Assembly: GCA_964459325.1 (NCBI GenBank)
Contig: CAYWKU010000008.1
Coordinates: forward strand, 1 to 64,000
Length of the DNA: 64,000 bases
DNA from: CAYWKU01 sp964459325
GTDB lineage: Bacteria; RBG-13-61-14; CAYWKU01
Direction: 5' to 3'
The notes beneath the pieces are model-generated. The model worked only from the letters and a program-made list of their open reading frames with translations, was not told the origin of the DNA and did no database searches. Every line of letters begins with the position of its first letter. The first letter of the stretch is position 1. Shown in pieces: positions 18,079-25,962 of the stretch. The translations under genes were made by a program, and so were the position numbers.

Positions 18079-19686
18079 TTAAAACTCCGAGATGTCGAAC
18101 AAACTCCCACTCCGGGACGGGAAGCTCTTGGTAACCGCCTCGGAAGTTATCTCCTCCAGCGGCTCCCTTATGGTGAGCGATTCCACGCCGAAGCTCTGAG
18201 CAAGCTCGGCAAAGTTCACCTCCTCCGGAGGTTTTTTCTCCTGCCCCTGGAAGACAAAACCTGTCACCGGCAGTTCGTATCTCTTACCCGTCTGAAACTC
18301 CCGCGAATGCCGCTTCAGGCGCACAGTATCCGTAACCAGGAACACCTTCGCCGCCGGAGCTGCCGACTTTACCCCCAGCGCTAGCGGCAAACCCGCCCCC
18401 GGGACATAGTCGTCGCCTATAAGTATCGTCCGGGCCAGGCCCGGATGCTTGAGCTTAACGATGGCCGCAGCAGCAGCTATCGGCCCCTCACACACCACGT
18501 AATCCGAGGGCGACAAGAGGTAGTTAATGATATCCAGTGTCCCCATTACTCCTTCAACCCTCGGGCCGGGACCTAAAGAATAAATGCGCTCATTCTCGAC
18601 ATCGCTTTTGATTGTTAAAAGTTCATCGAGCCATTCTTTCTCCAACCTTTCCGGCGGGCTTTGAGACGCACGCTCACTCAGCTCACCCAGCACGCCGGAC
18701 GGTGTGCCGACCAGCGGCACATCCACCGGTATTACCGACCCGACGGAAGCGGCGCACTCGGCCGCCTGCACAACCTTGATTTGCGGGTTTTTCTCGTAAG
18801 CCTTCGAGGCCAAGCTCGCGGTTTCCTCGTCCGCCTCGAACAGCAACATAAGGTCGGCGCCCGACAGGGCTTCCATAGCGCGGCCGTTATTCATGTTACC
18901 AGCGACTCCAAGCCTGTTCTTGTAATCGTACGCCACGCTGCCGAAAGCGGCGCTCGACGTTAGCACGGGGACGGACGTTTCCCGAAGCAGCTTCATCAGC
19001 ATCTCAACTCTTTTCCCTCTTATGCACCTGCCCGCCAGTGCAAGCGGCCTTTTGGCATTTTTAATCAGCGAAGCCGCTTCGTCCAAAGCTTTGGAATCGG
19101 CACGTATTTCGCCTTCAAACCTGAAATTTCCCTCGGGAAAGAACTTCGAGTAATCATCTTCGGCCAGCTTTCGGTATTGGAAAATCACGTCCACCGGCAT
19201 ATCCAGGTGCACCGGCCCGCGCTCGGCGGCAAGGGCGATTTTTATGGCGCGTCGCAGCAGTTGAGGCGCCCGCTTGTAGTGGTACATTATCGCCCGGAAC
19301 TTGGTAAAAGGCCGGTATATTTCGTCCTGGTCGCAAGCCTGCAGGCTTTCCTGAACGGGTTTCATCTTGTAACTCTGCACCTGCGGCGCTATGGAGATAA
19401 CCGGCAACCGCTCCCGCCATGCGTATAAAAGCCCGCCCGATTCGTATATAACACCCGCGCCCACCGTGCTCATAACCACGGAGGGCTTGCCGGTAGCAAA
19501 AGAGTAGCCGCATGCCATCATCGCGCCGGCGCCCTCGTGGCGGGGTACTATCATATCCACGGAAGGATGCTCGCGTATGGCGTCGTATATGGGCAGTAGC
19601 TGGCCGCCGGGAATGCTGAAAACTTTCCGGATGCCTTCCCGTGCCAGGGCTTCCACCAGCAGGTCGCCGCCGGTCATTGTAGCCAT
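18079..19686 (-). CDS. TPP-enzyme family protein with degenerate cofactor motif
   Basis: A 535-residue homologue of acetolactate-synthase-like thiamine-diphosphate enzymes. The Pyr domain is intact, including the catalytic Glu in RHEGAGAMMACGYSFATGKP (about 50-70). The central domain follows (SLIKNAKRPLALAGRCIRG). The PP domain, however, lacks the GDG...N motif: VFLVTDTVRLKRHSREFQTG is found where GDG is expected (about 450), and FQGQ replaces the Asn stretch. Mg-diphosphate binding by this subunit is therefore doubtful. GGTAGGAGGG precedes ATG. It lies ten bases after a second TPP-enzyme gene whose motif is intact, so it may be a non-catalytic or half-site partner. Reaction unknown. Confidence 0.8.
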   Translation of the reverse strand: MATMTGGDLLVEALAREGIRKVFSIPGGQLLPIYDAIREHPSVDMIVPRHEGAGAMMACGYSFATGKPSVVMSTVGAGVIYESGGLLYAWRERLPVISIAPQVQSYKMKPVQESLQACDQDEIYRPFTKFRAIMYHYKRAPQLLRRAIKIALAAERGPVHLDMPVDVIFQYRKLAEDDYSKFFPEGNFRFEGEIRADSKALDEAASLIKNAKRPLALAGRCIRGKRVEMLMKLLRETSVPVLTSSAAFGSVAYDYKNRLGVAGNMNNGRAMEALSGADLMLLFEADEETASLASKAYEKNPQIKVVQAAECAASVGSVIPVDVPLVGTPSGVLGELSERASQSPPERLEKEWLDELLTIKSDVENERIYSLGPGPRVEGVMGTLDIINYLLSPSDYVVCEGPIAAAAAIVKLKHPGLARTILIGDDYVPGAGLPLALGVKSAAPAAKVFLVTDTVRLKRHSREFQTGKRYELPVTGFVFQGQEKKPPEEVNFAELAQSFGVESLTIREPLEEITSEAVTKSFPSRSGSLFDISEF

Positions 19687-19696
19687 GTTCGCCCTC

Positions 19697-21502
19697 CTAC
19701 CTCGACTTTGCGATGAACTTCATCAGGTTCCAGGCCCGCACGTCGAGCTTCATGCTCGATGACCTCAACCCCTTCATCAACTTCATCGGCGGCATTTTAG
19801 CCCCCTCGAACTCGACCCGCGCGAAGCTCACCAGCGAATCCGGCACGGTGTCCGGGTCGGTAACCACGTCTACCACCGAAGCCTTACCGGAGTTGAACGC
19901 TTCTTCCAGGGCGGGTTTCAGCTCTTCCAGCCGGGTGACACGCTTGCCGAAAAGTCCGTAACTACGTGCCACCGCTGCGTAATCCTGGGAAGCCAGGTCG
20001 GTGCCGAAAACCTCGCCCGCCATCGCCTGCCCGGCGCGAATCATGTTCCAGGCGGAATCGTTGATTATTACTGAAGCGATGGGCATATCGTACCTTCTCA
20101 TGGTCTCCAGCTCGTGGACGTTATACAGGTAAGCGCCGTCGCCGGAGAGTATGGCCACTCTCCTGGAGCCGGCAGCGGCTTTCACACCGATGGAGACGGG
20201 TATACCCAACCCCAGCGTCCCCATCCCCATAGGAAAAAATCCCCGCCGGGGACCGGGCACGGGTATCATCATCCCCGCCCAGAGCGCCGTGTTGCCGCCG
20301 TCCAGCACCAGGATGGGGTCTTCGTGAGCGCCGACCTCGTACATCGTGGTCGGAACTTGCGCGGGGTGGATAAGCTCCCAATTGCGGCTTGCCTCCTCCA
20401 TTATCCTGTCGTGATGCTGCCGGTTGAGACTTTTAAGTTTTTCCAGCCATTCCGGCGACTTGGCGGCGTTTGAGGGCGCCGAATCCAGCATTGCCCGCAG
20501 CACCTGCCCGGCATCGCCCACCACGGCCACCGCGGCGGGCGGGTTAAGCGCGATGTTTTCGGGGTCGATGTTGACCTGTATGAACTTTATCTTCGCAGAC
20601 CACAGGGGCGGCAACCCGAAGCCGTCCAGGCCGGAGAAACAGCATCCCACCGCCAGCACCACGTCGGCCCGCTTTATAGCGGTATGAAAGGCCTCACCGC
20701 TCAAGTAGCTGGAAGGCCCCATGAAGCATGGGTTGTCCGGCAACGCGGCGCCCATCCCGCCCATGGTGGCGGTTATTGGCGCGTTGTACTTCCTTGCCAG
20801 CTCGTTGATTTCATCCACCGCGCCGGAGCGAATAACTCCGCCGCCCGCCAGGATGAGCGGCCTTTCCGATTTGTTTAAAAGCTCAACCGCCTCGCGCACC
20901 TTCGAGGAATCCCCCATGGGAGGCGATTCGGCCTGAGCCGGTTTCCACGCCGCTCTCAACATCGCCGCGCCGGTCGAGTCCAACTCCCTTCTTTGTTTCA
21001 GCAAACTTTCAGGTATTTCGATATGCACGGGTCCGCCGCGAGCGCTGCCGGCTTCGAGCACGCCGCGCCGGATTATGTGTGGAATTTTCTCCCATCGGTC
21101 AATAACCGACGTCCAGCGGGTAACGGCTTCGAAGGCCCCCTCCTGTCTCCAGTTGACCCGGTCGTATATGGGCGATGCGCTTTCGCCATGTTCCGGGCCG
21201 ACGGAGATGGATATTACCGGCGACTTATCGGCCCACGCGCTGGCCACACCCGCCACCTGGTTGAGCGCATGACCGCCGCTGGCCGATATTGCCGCGGCGG
21301 GCCTGCCGGAGAAGCGGGTGTAGCCGTCGGCCATGGGCACGCAGGAGGTTTCGCTTACCGGAGATATGAGCTTTATGGAGCCTTCGGTGGCGAAAGCCTC
21401 CTCCATCGCCTCCAGCTCGGGATGCTCCTTCATGAAAGCCCCTTCGACCCCGGCAGCTTTCAACGACCGAACCAAAAGCTCCGCGCCGGTCAGATTTTCC
21501 AT
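19697..21502 (-). CDS. Thiamine-diphosphate-dependent enzyme (acetolactate synthase-like)
   Basis: A 601-residue TPP enzyme. The Pyr domain has the catalytic Glu in SPVSETSCVPMADGYTRF (about 51-68). The central domain has RPLILAGGGVIRSGA. The PP domain has AILSGDGAYLYNVHELETM followed by IINDSAWN (about 450-485), the complete Mg-diphosphate motif. FFPMGMGTLGLGIPVSIGVK precedes it. The start is ATG 21502, preceded by AGGGGGAAG; an in-frame ATG further upstream lacks a ribosome site. Family members decarboxylate 2-oxo acids or ligate aldehydes; the substrate here is unknown. The gene is followed after ten bases by the degenerate homologue, probably its partner. Confidence 0.87.
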   Translation of the reverse strand: MENLTGAELLVRSLKAAGVEGAFMKEHPELEAMEEAFATEGSIKLISPVSETSCVPMADGYTRFSGRPAAAISASGGHALNQVAGVASAWADKSPVISISVGPEHGESASPIYDRVNWRQEGAFEAVTRWTSVIDRWEKIPHIIRRGVLEAGSARGGPVHIEIPESLLKQRRELDSTGAAMLRAAWKPAQAESPPMGDSSKVREAVELLNKSERPLILAGGGVIRSGAVDEINELARKYNAPITATMGGMGAALPDNPCFMGPSSYLSGEAFHTAIKRADVVLAVGCCFSGLDGFGLPPLWSAKIKFIQVNIDPENIALNPPAAVAVVGDAGQVLRAMLDSAPSNAAKSPEWLEKLKSLNRQHHDRIMEEASRNWELIHPAQVPTTMYEVGAHEDPILVLDGGNTALWAGMMIPVPGPRRGFFPMGMGTLGLGIPVSIGVKAAAGSRRVAILSGDGAYLYNVHELETMRRYDMPIASVIINDSAWNMIRAGQAMAGEVFGTDLASQDYAAVARSYGLFGKRVTRLEELKPALEEAFNSGKASVVDVVTDPDTVPDSLVSFARVEFEGAKMPPMKLMKGLRSSSMKLDVRAWNLMKFIAKSR

Positions 21503-21616
21503 GTTTCTTCCCCCTTTTGCCTTGGGCACAAGGCTGACATGGAAACATTATTCCAAAATCCGGGTTAAAGCAAGCCGAAATGTAAAATCCGGTAGGTGTA
21601 GGGAGAATCGCCAGGT

Positions 21617-21964
21617 TTAACTGATACTCGAATCTATTTTCTCCAGAAGGATATTGATTTCATTTTTCAATTTGGGCAGGTCGATTGTTACTGTGTCCCA
21701 GATTTGTTGCATATCAATGCCGAAATACTGGTGAACAAGCACATTCCTCATGGAAACTATATCCGTCCAAGGAGTATCCGGGAACTGTTCGCGTATTCCG
21801 GGAGAAAGCCTGGCAGTAGCTTCTCCTATAAGTTGAACGTGGTAAACAATCCAAATTTGTATCAGTTCTTCATTATCGAAGGCTTCTTTGCCTTTAGCTG
21901 CGTATTTTTCTATTTTCGCAATTGCTTCGAGGATATCCTCAAGCCTCTCACGGTCATCTCTCAT
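21617..21964 (-). CDS. hepT: HepT-like DUF86 HEPN toxin
   Basis: A 115-residue DUF86/HepT protein. The toxin signature R-x4-H-x-Y is present as RNVLVHQY (about 82-89); the His and Arg form the RNase site, and the Tyr is the residue that the cognate antitoxin modifies with AMP in studied pairs. IVYHVQLIGEATARLSP is the family's central helix. The start ATG 21964 overlaps the stop of the nucleotidyltransferase gene as ATGA. A longer reading from 21982 lies within that gene and is less likely. This is a classical HepT-MntA module, distinct from the MNT-HEPN pair near 5 kb. Confidence 0.88.
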   Translation of the reverse strand: MRDDRERLEDILEAIAKIEKYAAKGKEAFDNEELIQIWIVYHVQLIGEATARLSPGIREQFPDTPWTDIVSMRNVLVHQYFGIDMQQIWDTVTIDLPKLKNEINILLEKIDSSIS

Positions 21965-22251
21965 AGCGGAATCGCCTCGCACAATACCCGGTCTTTCATT
22001 TTCTGACGCAAGGCTCGCTCACTAACGACTTCCACTCTGCGTCCGAGTAGTGCTTCGAGCTCTCTAATCATGGCGGCATGCATGAGCAGCGTTGAGCCCG
22101 GCTCGAGCTGCACCAAAAAGTCTATGTCGCTTTTCTCGTCAGCTTCGCCACGAGCTACCGACCCAAAAACGCGAACATTGCGGGCGCCATGCTCTTTGGC
22201 GATAAGCAAAATCTCTTCCCGTTTATCATTCAGAAGAGCGTTAACTCCCAT
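21961..22251 (-). CDS. mntA: MntA-like nucleotidyltransferase antitoxin
   Basis: A 96-residue minimal nucleotidyltransferase. GS-x10-DxD is exact in FGSVARGEADEKSDIDFLV (about 31-49). MHAAMIRELEALLGRRVEVV follows, typical of MntA. Known MntA proteins transfer AMP to the Tyr of HepT. I choose ATG 22251 with GAGGAT upstream; TTG at 22266 is an alternative in the same frame. It precedes and overlaps hepT by four bases. Confidence 0.85.
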   Translation of the reverse strand: MGVNALLNDKREEILLIAKEHGARNVRVFGSVARGEADEKSDIDFLVQLEPGSTLLMHAAMIRELEALLGRRVEVVSERALRQKMKDRVLCEAIPL

Positions 22252-22415
22252 TATCCAAATCCTCAAAAATTAATCAGTTAAAATCCATCTTTCTTTTCTA
22301 ATATTAACATCCCTGAAAAAACTTTCCAATTATAATTCCCGGGGTCAGCCAAGATTCCCGGTTAAAGGATGTGGGATACCTTTGCACTTTTATCAGTGAA
22401 CCGGAGAAAGTTTCC

Positions 22416-22444
22416 TTGCATCCGTTCGACAACGGTCATATTAT
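22416..22444 (+). promoter_or_regulatory. Putative promoter of the DapA-like gene
   Basis: TTGCAT (22416-22421), a 17-base spacer and TATTAT (22439-22444), 34 bases before the start codon. Confidence 0.55.
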
Positions 22445-22478
22445 AAGTAAATCTCCGATATTGAAAGGGATGGATTAA

Positions 22479-23450
22479 ATGACCGAGCGCACCAAATTAA
22501 GCGGCATATTTCCGGTAGCGCCCACTCCGTTAACCGAGTCGGAGGCGTTCGACGAGGCGGGAATTGCCCATCTCGTCGGGCACTACGCCGATGTCGGTTG
22601 CCACGGCGTGGTGGTGTTAGGCTCGGGCGGCGAGTATCCGTACTTTACCTTCGAGGAGAAGCTCAATATAACCGAAACCGCCGTCACCGCCGCCGAGGGA
22701 AGGTTCCCCGTGGTCGTTGGCGCGGGATTCTACAGCCGGGTCGAGGCGGCTAAGTTCATCGAAGCTGCAACCGAAAGGGGCGCTGACGGATTCCTGGTGG
22801 CCCTGCCCACTTACTATACCGTCGACTTCGAGAGCGCCTTCCGCTTTTACGAGGAGCTAAGCAAAACGGCCCGGAAACCTCTCCTGTATTATCACTACCC
22901 GCAGATTACGGGTCTGAGCTTTACAGCCGAGCAAATCGCGCAAATTCTTTCACTGGACAAGATAGTGGGCATCAAGGAAAGCTCGCTCAACCTCCGCGAG
23001 ATAAAATCTCACATAAAAGCCGCAAAAGTCGAGACCGCGATATTTTCCGGCGCCAGTCTGCTACTGCTGGAAACGCTCAGGATGGGCGGCTGCGGGGTAA
23101 TATGCCCCATCCCGTCTGTAGCGCCGAAGCTGGTGCTGGATTGCTACGATGCCTACAAAAAGAACAATGTGGCCGAAGCCGAAAGGCTGCAGGAGCGAAT
23201 CCTGAACTTCGTACCCCTCCTTAACACTTTCGACGTACCGGGGAGCTTACAGAAGGTCGGCATCAAAGCCATCAGTCGGTTGCCCTTTTCCACCGGCGCC
23301 GGCGCCCGGTCACGGCACGCGGTGATAAAGGAGGCGCTCCGCCAACTCGGCCACCCGATAACCCCAAAGGTCAGAAGCCCGCTGCCTCAAATTACCGATA
23401 AAGACAAGCGGGATGTGGAGGAATTCCTGAAGAGTGTAAAACCCGGTTAA
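22479..23450 (+). CDS. DHDPS/NAL-family aldolase-like protein
   Basis: A 323-residue TIM-barrel protein of the dihydrodipicolinate synthase / N-acetylneuraminate lyase family, which uses a Schiff-base lysine. The lysine lies in VGIKESSLNLREI (about 165) and the Tyr in YYHYPQ (about 138). The substrate loop reads GSGGEYPYFTFEEK (about 48-61); true DapA has GTTGE with two Thr residues, so lysine biosynthesis is doubtful and a sugar-acid or related 2-oxo acid is more likely. GAAAGGGA precedes ATG. It has its own promoter and no linked lysine genes. Confidence 0.85.
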   Translation: MTERTKLSGIFPVAPTPLTESEAFDEAGIAHLVGHYADVGCHGVVVLGSGGEYPYFTFEEKLNITETAVTAAEGRFPVVVGAGFYSRVEAAKFIEAATERGADGFLVALPTYYTVDFESAFRFYEELSKTARKPLLYYHYPQITGLSFTAEQIAQILSLDKIVGIKESSLNLREIKSHIKAAKVETAIFSGASLLLLETLRMGGCGVICPIPSVAPKLVLDCYDAYKKNNVAEAERLQERILNFVPLLNTFDVPGSLQKVGIKAISRLPFSTGAGARSRHAVIKEALRQLGHPITPKVRSPLPQITDKDKRDVEEFLKSVKPG

Positions 23451-23465
23451 AAAGTTACGGAATTG

Positions 23466-23645
23466 TTATTCGTTTTTATCTCCCTCGAGCACCTGGTTCG
23501 GGTGTTTTTTCTTCCAGTAATCCATGCACTCGGTGCAGCAGAAATAATGAGTGTAATCCGCGCCCTCGAAAGTTATTGCGGCGGATTTGGGGATGTGCTT
23601 TGCGCATTCCTCGCACGGGATTTTTCCTTGCTCGTCGGCGCTCAT
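23466..23645 (-). CDS. Small Cys-rich protein, putative metal-binding
   Basis: A 59-residue protein preceded by an excellent AAGGAGTT ribosome site seven bases before ATG. It has a CEEC pair near residue 11 and CCTEC near residue 36, i.e. four or five cysteines placed like a zinc ribbon or TRASH/YHS-type finger, with YTHYFCCTECMDYWKKKHP around the second group. It is convergent with the DapA-like gene, 15 bases between stops. Its function is unknown; metal sensing or delivery is a guess from the cysteine pattern. Confidence 0.75.
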   Translation of the reverse strand: MSADEQGKIPCEECAKHIPKSAAITFEGADYTHYFCCTECMDYWKKKHPNQVLEGDKNE

Positions 23646-23719
23646 TTTTTAACTCCTTTCGAGATTGTTCTTATAGATAACCATTATTTTCTCCAAGGTC
23701 AATCGGGGTAACTTCCCCT

Positions 23720-24751
23720 TCAGATGAGTCCGAAGGCTTTCAGGGATTCCTGAAAGGGCCTTTCAAGGTTTGTTTTCAATTCCTCGTTGGCGTACCCGGC
23801 CCAGTCGAGGTCGGTGGATGTGTCGAAGGGCGCATCCAGTGGGTTGCCGGCGGGGTCGGTGATTATTATGCCCGCCTCGGAGGCGACCAACAACCCCGCC
23901 GCATCGTAAGGGCGGCAGCAATGACCCGGTTCCAGCCCCCGCTCCTTCTCCAGTTTATCATAAACCGTTTTTCGGATGTCCGCGCAGAACCGGTCTCTGC
24001 CGAGCACAAGCTCCGCCATCTGCCCGCCGGTGGATATATACTGGTCCTCGAAAACGGTGGCCTTACCCCGCCTTGGCGGCCCGATGACGCGCTCCATAAA
24101 ATTCTCCTCCACGGCGGCGATGATGTCCTTCCCGCCGGGAAAGAACCGGCTTATCATGGCGTAACCGTCCAATATGCCGGCGGCTTTCGATGGGCGGGGC
24201 GTGTATTCCACCCTATCCCCCGTAATGATGTTGACCGTCTCGGCCCTCGCGCCAGAGCCTTTGACGGCCCACAACGTCTCGGCCAGCGCCGCCCGCGGCG
24301 TCGGCAACTCGACCATCACCGACGCCACCGAATCGCTCAACATGGTTCCATCGCCTTTATCCGGGGCTATGGCCGCCAGCGCCCAGGCGCTTCGCTTGCC
24401 GTACATCAGGCAGCGCGTGCCATCGACGGGGTCCACGAGCATCCTCCACCGGGGCGCTCCGCCCCCCGCAGGCTCGATAATCCGCTCTCCCACCCCTTCG
24501 GCTATCAGCACCGCTCCACCCAGCGGCGCGATATGCTCCTCCAGCAGGGTCCACAGCAGCTCGGCGGCTATGAGGTCGATGGAGTAGACGGTGTCGTCCT
24601 TATCCTCCCGTATCACCCGGGACAGTGCGGGGGTGTTCGATTCGCCCATAGCTCGTATCAGCCCCTCCCTGAGCTTTTCAAAAGACTGAATGACGGCCCA
24701 TGCCATTTGTTCGTGAGGGGCGTTTTCCTTGTGCGCTCCGGTGTTCTCCAT
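23720..24751 (-). CDS. Inositol monophosphatase-like protein
   Basis: A 343-residue member of the IMPase/FBPase/CysQ superfamily of Mg-dependent sugar-phosphate phosphatases. DDTVYSIDLIAAE (about 56-68) and LVDPVDGTRCLMYG (about 100) carry metal ligands, and YDAAGLLVASEAGI (about 290) is the C-terminal W/YDxAA-type motif. An Asp-Gly-Thr core is kept, so activity is plausible. It is longer than classical IMPase, with an insert near 170-230. I choose ATG 24751; a longer frame reaches 24874 but runs into the divergent regulator. No clear ribosome site is seen; a possible promoter at 24762-24790 would give a very short leader. Confidence 0.75.
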   Translation of the reverse strand: MENTGAHKENAPHEQMAWAVIQSFEKLREGLIRAMGESNTPALSRVIREDKDDTVYSIDLIAAELLWTLLEEHIAPLGGAVLIAEGVGERIIEPAGGGAPRWRMLVDPVDGTRCLMYGKRSAWALAAIAPDKGDGTMLSDSVASVMVELPTPRAALAETLWAVKGSGARAETVNIITGDRVEYTPRPSKAAGILDGYAMISRFFPGGKDIIAAVEENFMERVIGPPRRGKATVFEDQYISTGGQMAELVLGRDRFCADIRKTVYDKLEKERGLEPGHCCRPYDAAGLLVASEAGIIITDPAGNPLDAPFDTSTDLDWAGYANEELKTNLERPFQESLKAFGLI

Positions 24752-24761
24752 TACTTTATTT

Positions 24762-24790
24762 AAACTACAATGAAGACGGAGACGAGGCAA
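24762..24790 (-). promoter_or_regulatory. Putative promoter of the IMPase-like gene
   Basis: On the minus strand, TTGCCT (24785-24790), a 17-base spacer and TAGTTT (24762-24767), ending about ten bases before ATG 24751. The expected leader is only a few bases. Confidence 0.35.
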
Positions 24791-24828
24791 CGGAGGCATA
24801 TATCCGCGCACCAATCCGTAATAGAGGA

Positions 24829-24857
24829 TTGAGAGGAAGCGATTTTTTTTATATAAT
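24829..24857 (+). promoter_or_regulatory. Strong promoter placed at the regulator's start codon
   Basis: TTGAGA (24829-24834), exactly 17 bases, TATAAT (24852-24857). The start codon ATG is at 24865, seven bases after the -10 box, so transcription is expected to begin at or next to the ATG. Confidence 0.65.
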
Positions 24858-24864
24858 GAAATGA

Positions 24865-25962
24865 ATGCCTCCATCGGAAGAGAAAAAGAAAATCCTGCTG
24901 GTCGACGATGACGAATTTTTCATCGAGTTTGAGCGCTCCTTTTTGCAGAGGAAGCATTTCGATATATTCGAGGCCCGAAACGGCCAGGAAGCCCTGGAGG
25001 CAATCCGTGAACATAATCCCCACCTGGTTCTGCTGGACTTGCACATGCCCGAAATGGACGGGATGGAAGTTATTGCCCGCATGAGGGCCGAAGGGTATCT
25101 GGATATTCCCGTCATCATTATCAGCAACGAACAAAGCATGGAAAAAATCAGCGAATTAAAGGAAGCCGGGGCCGGCGATTACCTTACCAAGCCCATAGAC
25201 ATCGACCAGCTTATGCTTAAGGTCAGCGGCTTCCTGAATGAGACCGTTAGGTCCGACCACCGTCTACCCATATCCATAAAATTGAGATACCGCGCGCTGG
25301 ATGAGCTTCTCCACGGCGAATCGAGCGACATATCAACCACCGGCATATTCGTAAAAACCAAGAAGGAGCTCGAGGTGGGCAACCCCGTGGAGCTTTTCCT
25401 CTACTCCGCACAAGAACCCGATGCCGAGCCTATCAGGTTGATGGGAGAAGTGGTCAGGACGGTGGAAGAAGAAGGGGGAAAAGGAGCGGGGTTGAAGTTC
25501 ATCAACCTCCAGCCGGAAAGCGTGGCGCTGCTCGAACAATTGCTTAACTCGGAAAAGGAGCGGGGCAGAGTGGATATCCTGGCGTTGGACGACGACAAGC
25601 TCACCCTCGAGATGCTCAGCGACGCCCTCACCGAAGCCGGTTGGAAGGTGGAAACCTTGGATGACCCCATCCGGGCGCTTAAATCGCTGGGCAGCCTGAA
25701 CCCTTCTTTAATGCTTGTGGATATTAATATGCCGAATATGAATGGTATAGAGTTCTGCGAAACTTTCCGGAAAAACGCGGAATACGAAAACATTCCCTTC
25801 ATATTCATATCCAGCCAGGTGGACAAGGAGACCATACTGCGGGCCCGCAAGAGCGGCGCCACCTTCTTTATCGCCAAACCATTCGATATGAGCAACGTGC
25901 TGGAAAAGGTGAAACAGGTGCTTGGCGAGCCGGAATCATCTCCCGCCGGCGGAAACTCGTGA
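24865..25962 (+). CDS. REC-PilZ-REC response regulator
   Basis: A 365-residue cytoplasmic signalling protein. REC1 (about 8-125) has the acidic pocket VDDDEF, phosphoacceptor LLDLHMPEMDG and Lys in LTKPID. A PilZ domain (about 130-235) has the c-di-GMP motifs RSDHR and DISTTGIF, and GAGLKF. REC2 (about 242-355) has LALDDDK, MLVDINMPNMNG and IAKPF. It has no DNA-binding or enzymatic output, so it probably acts by protein contact, integrating two phosphorylation inputs with c-di-GMP. No ribosome site precedes the ATG and the -10 box is seven bases away, suggesting a leaderless mRNA. No histidine kinase is adjacent. Its 3' end overlaps the convergent YfhO-like gene by 27 bases. Confidence 0.9.
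   Translation: MPPSEEKKKILLVDDDEFFIEFERSFLQRKHFDIFEARNGQEALEAIREHNPHLVLLDLHMPEMDGMEVIARMRAEGYLDIPVIIISNEQSMEKISELKEAGAGDYLTKPIDIDQLMLKVSGFLNETVRSDHRLPISIKLRYRALDELLHGESSDISTTGIFVKTKKELEVGNPVELFLYSAQEPDAEPIRLMGEVVRTVEEEGGKGAGLKFINLQPESVALLEQLLNSEKERGRVDILALDDDKLTLEMLSDALTEAGWKVETLDDPIRALKSLGSLNPSLMLVDINMPNMNGIEFCETFRKNAEYENIPFIFISSQVDKETILRARKSGATFFIAKPFDMSNVLEKVKQVLGEPESSPAGGNS

Noticed and set aside
23463..23711. Plus-strand frame (82 codons) after the aldolase gene
   Set aside because: It is the mirror of the Cys-rich small gene, which has a strong ribosome site on the minus strand.
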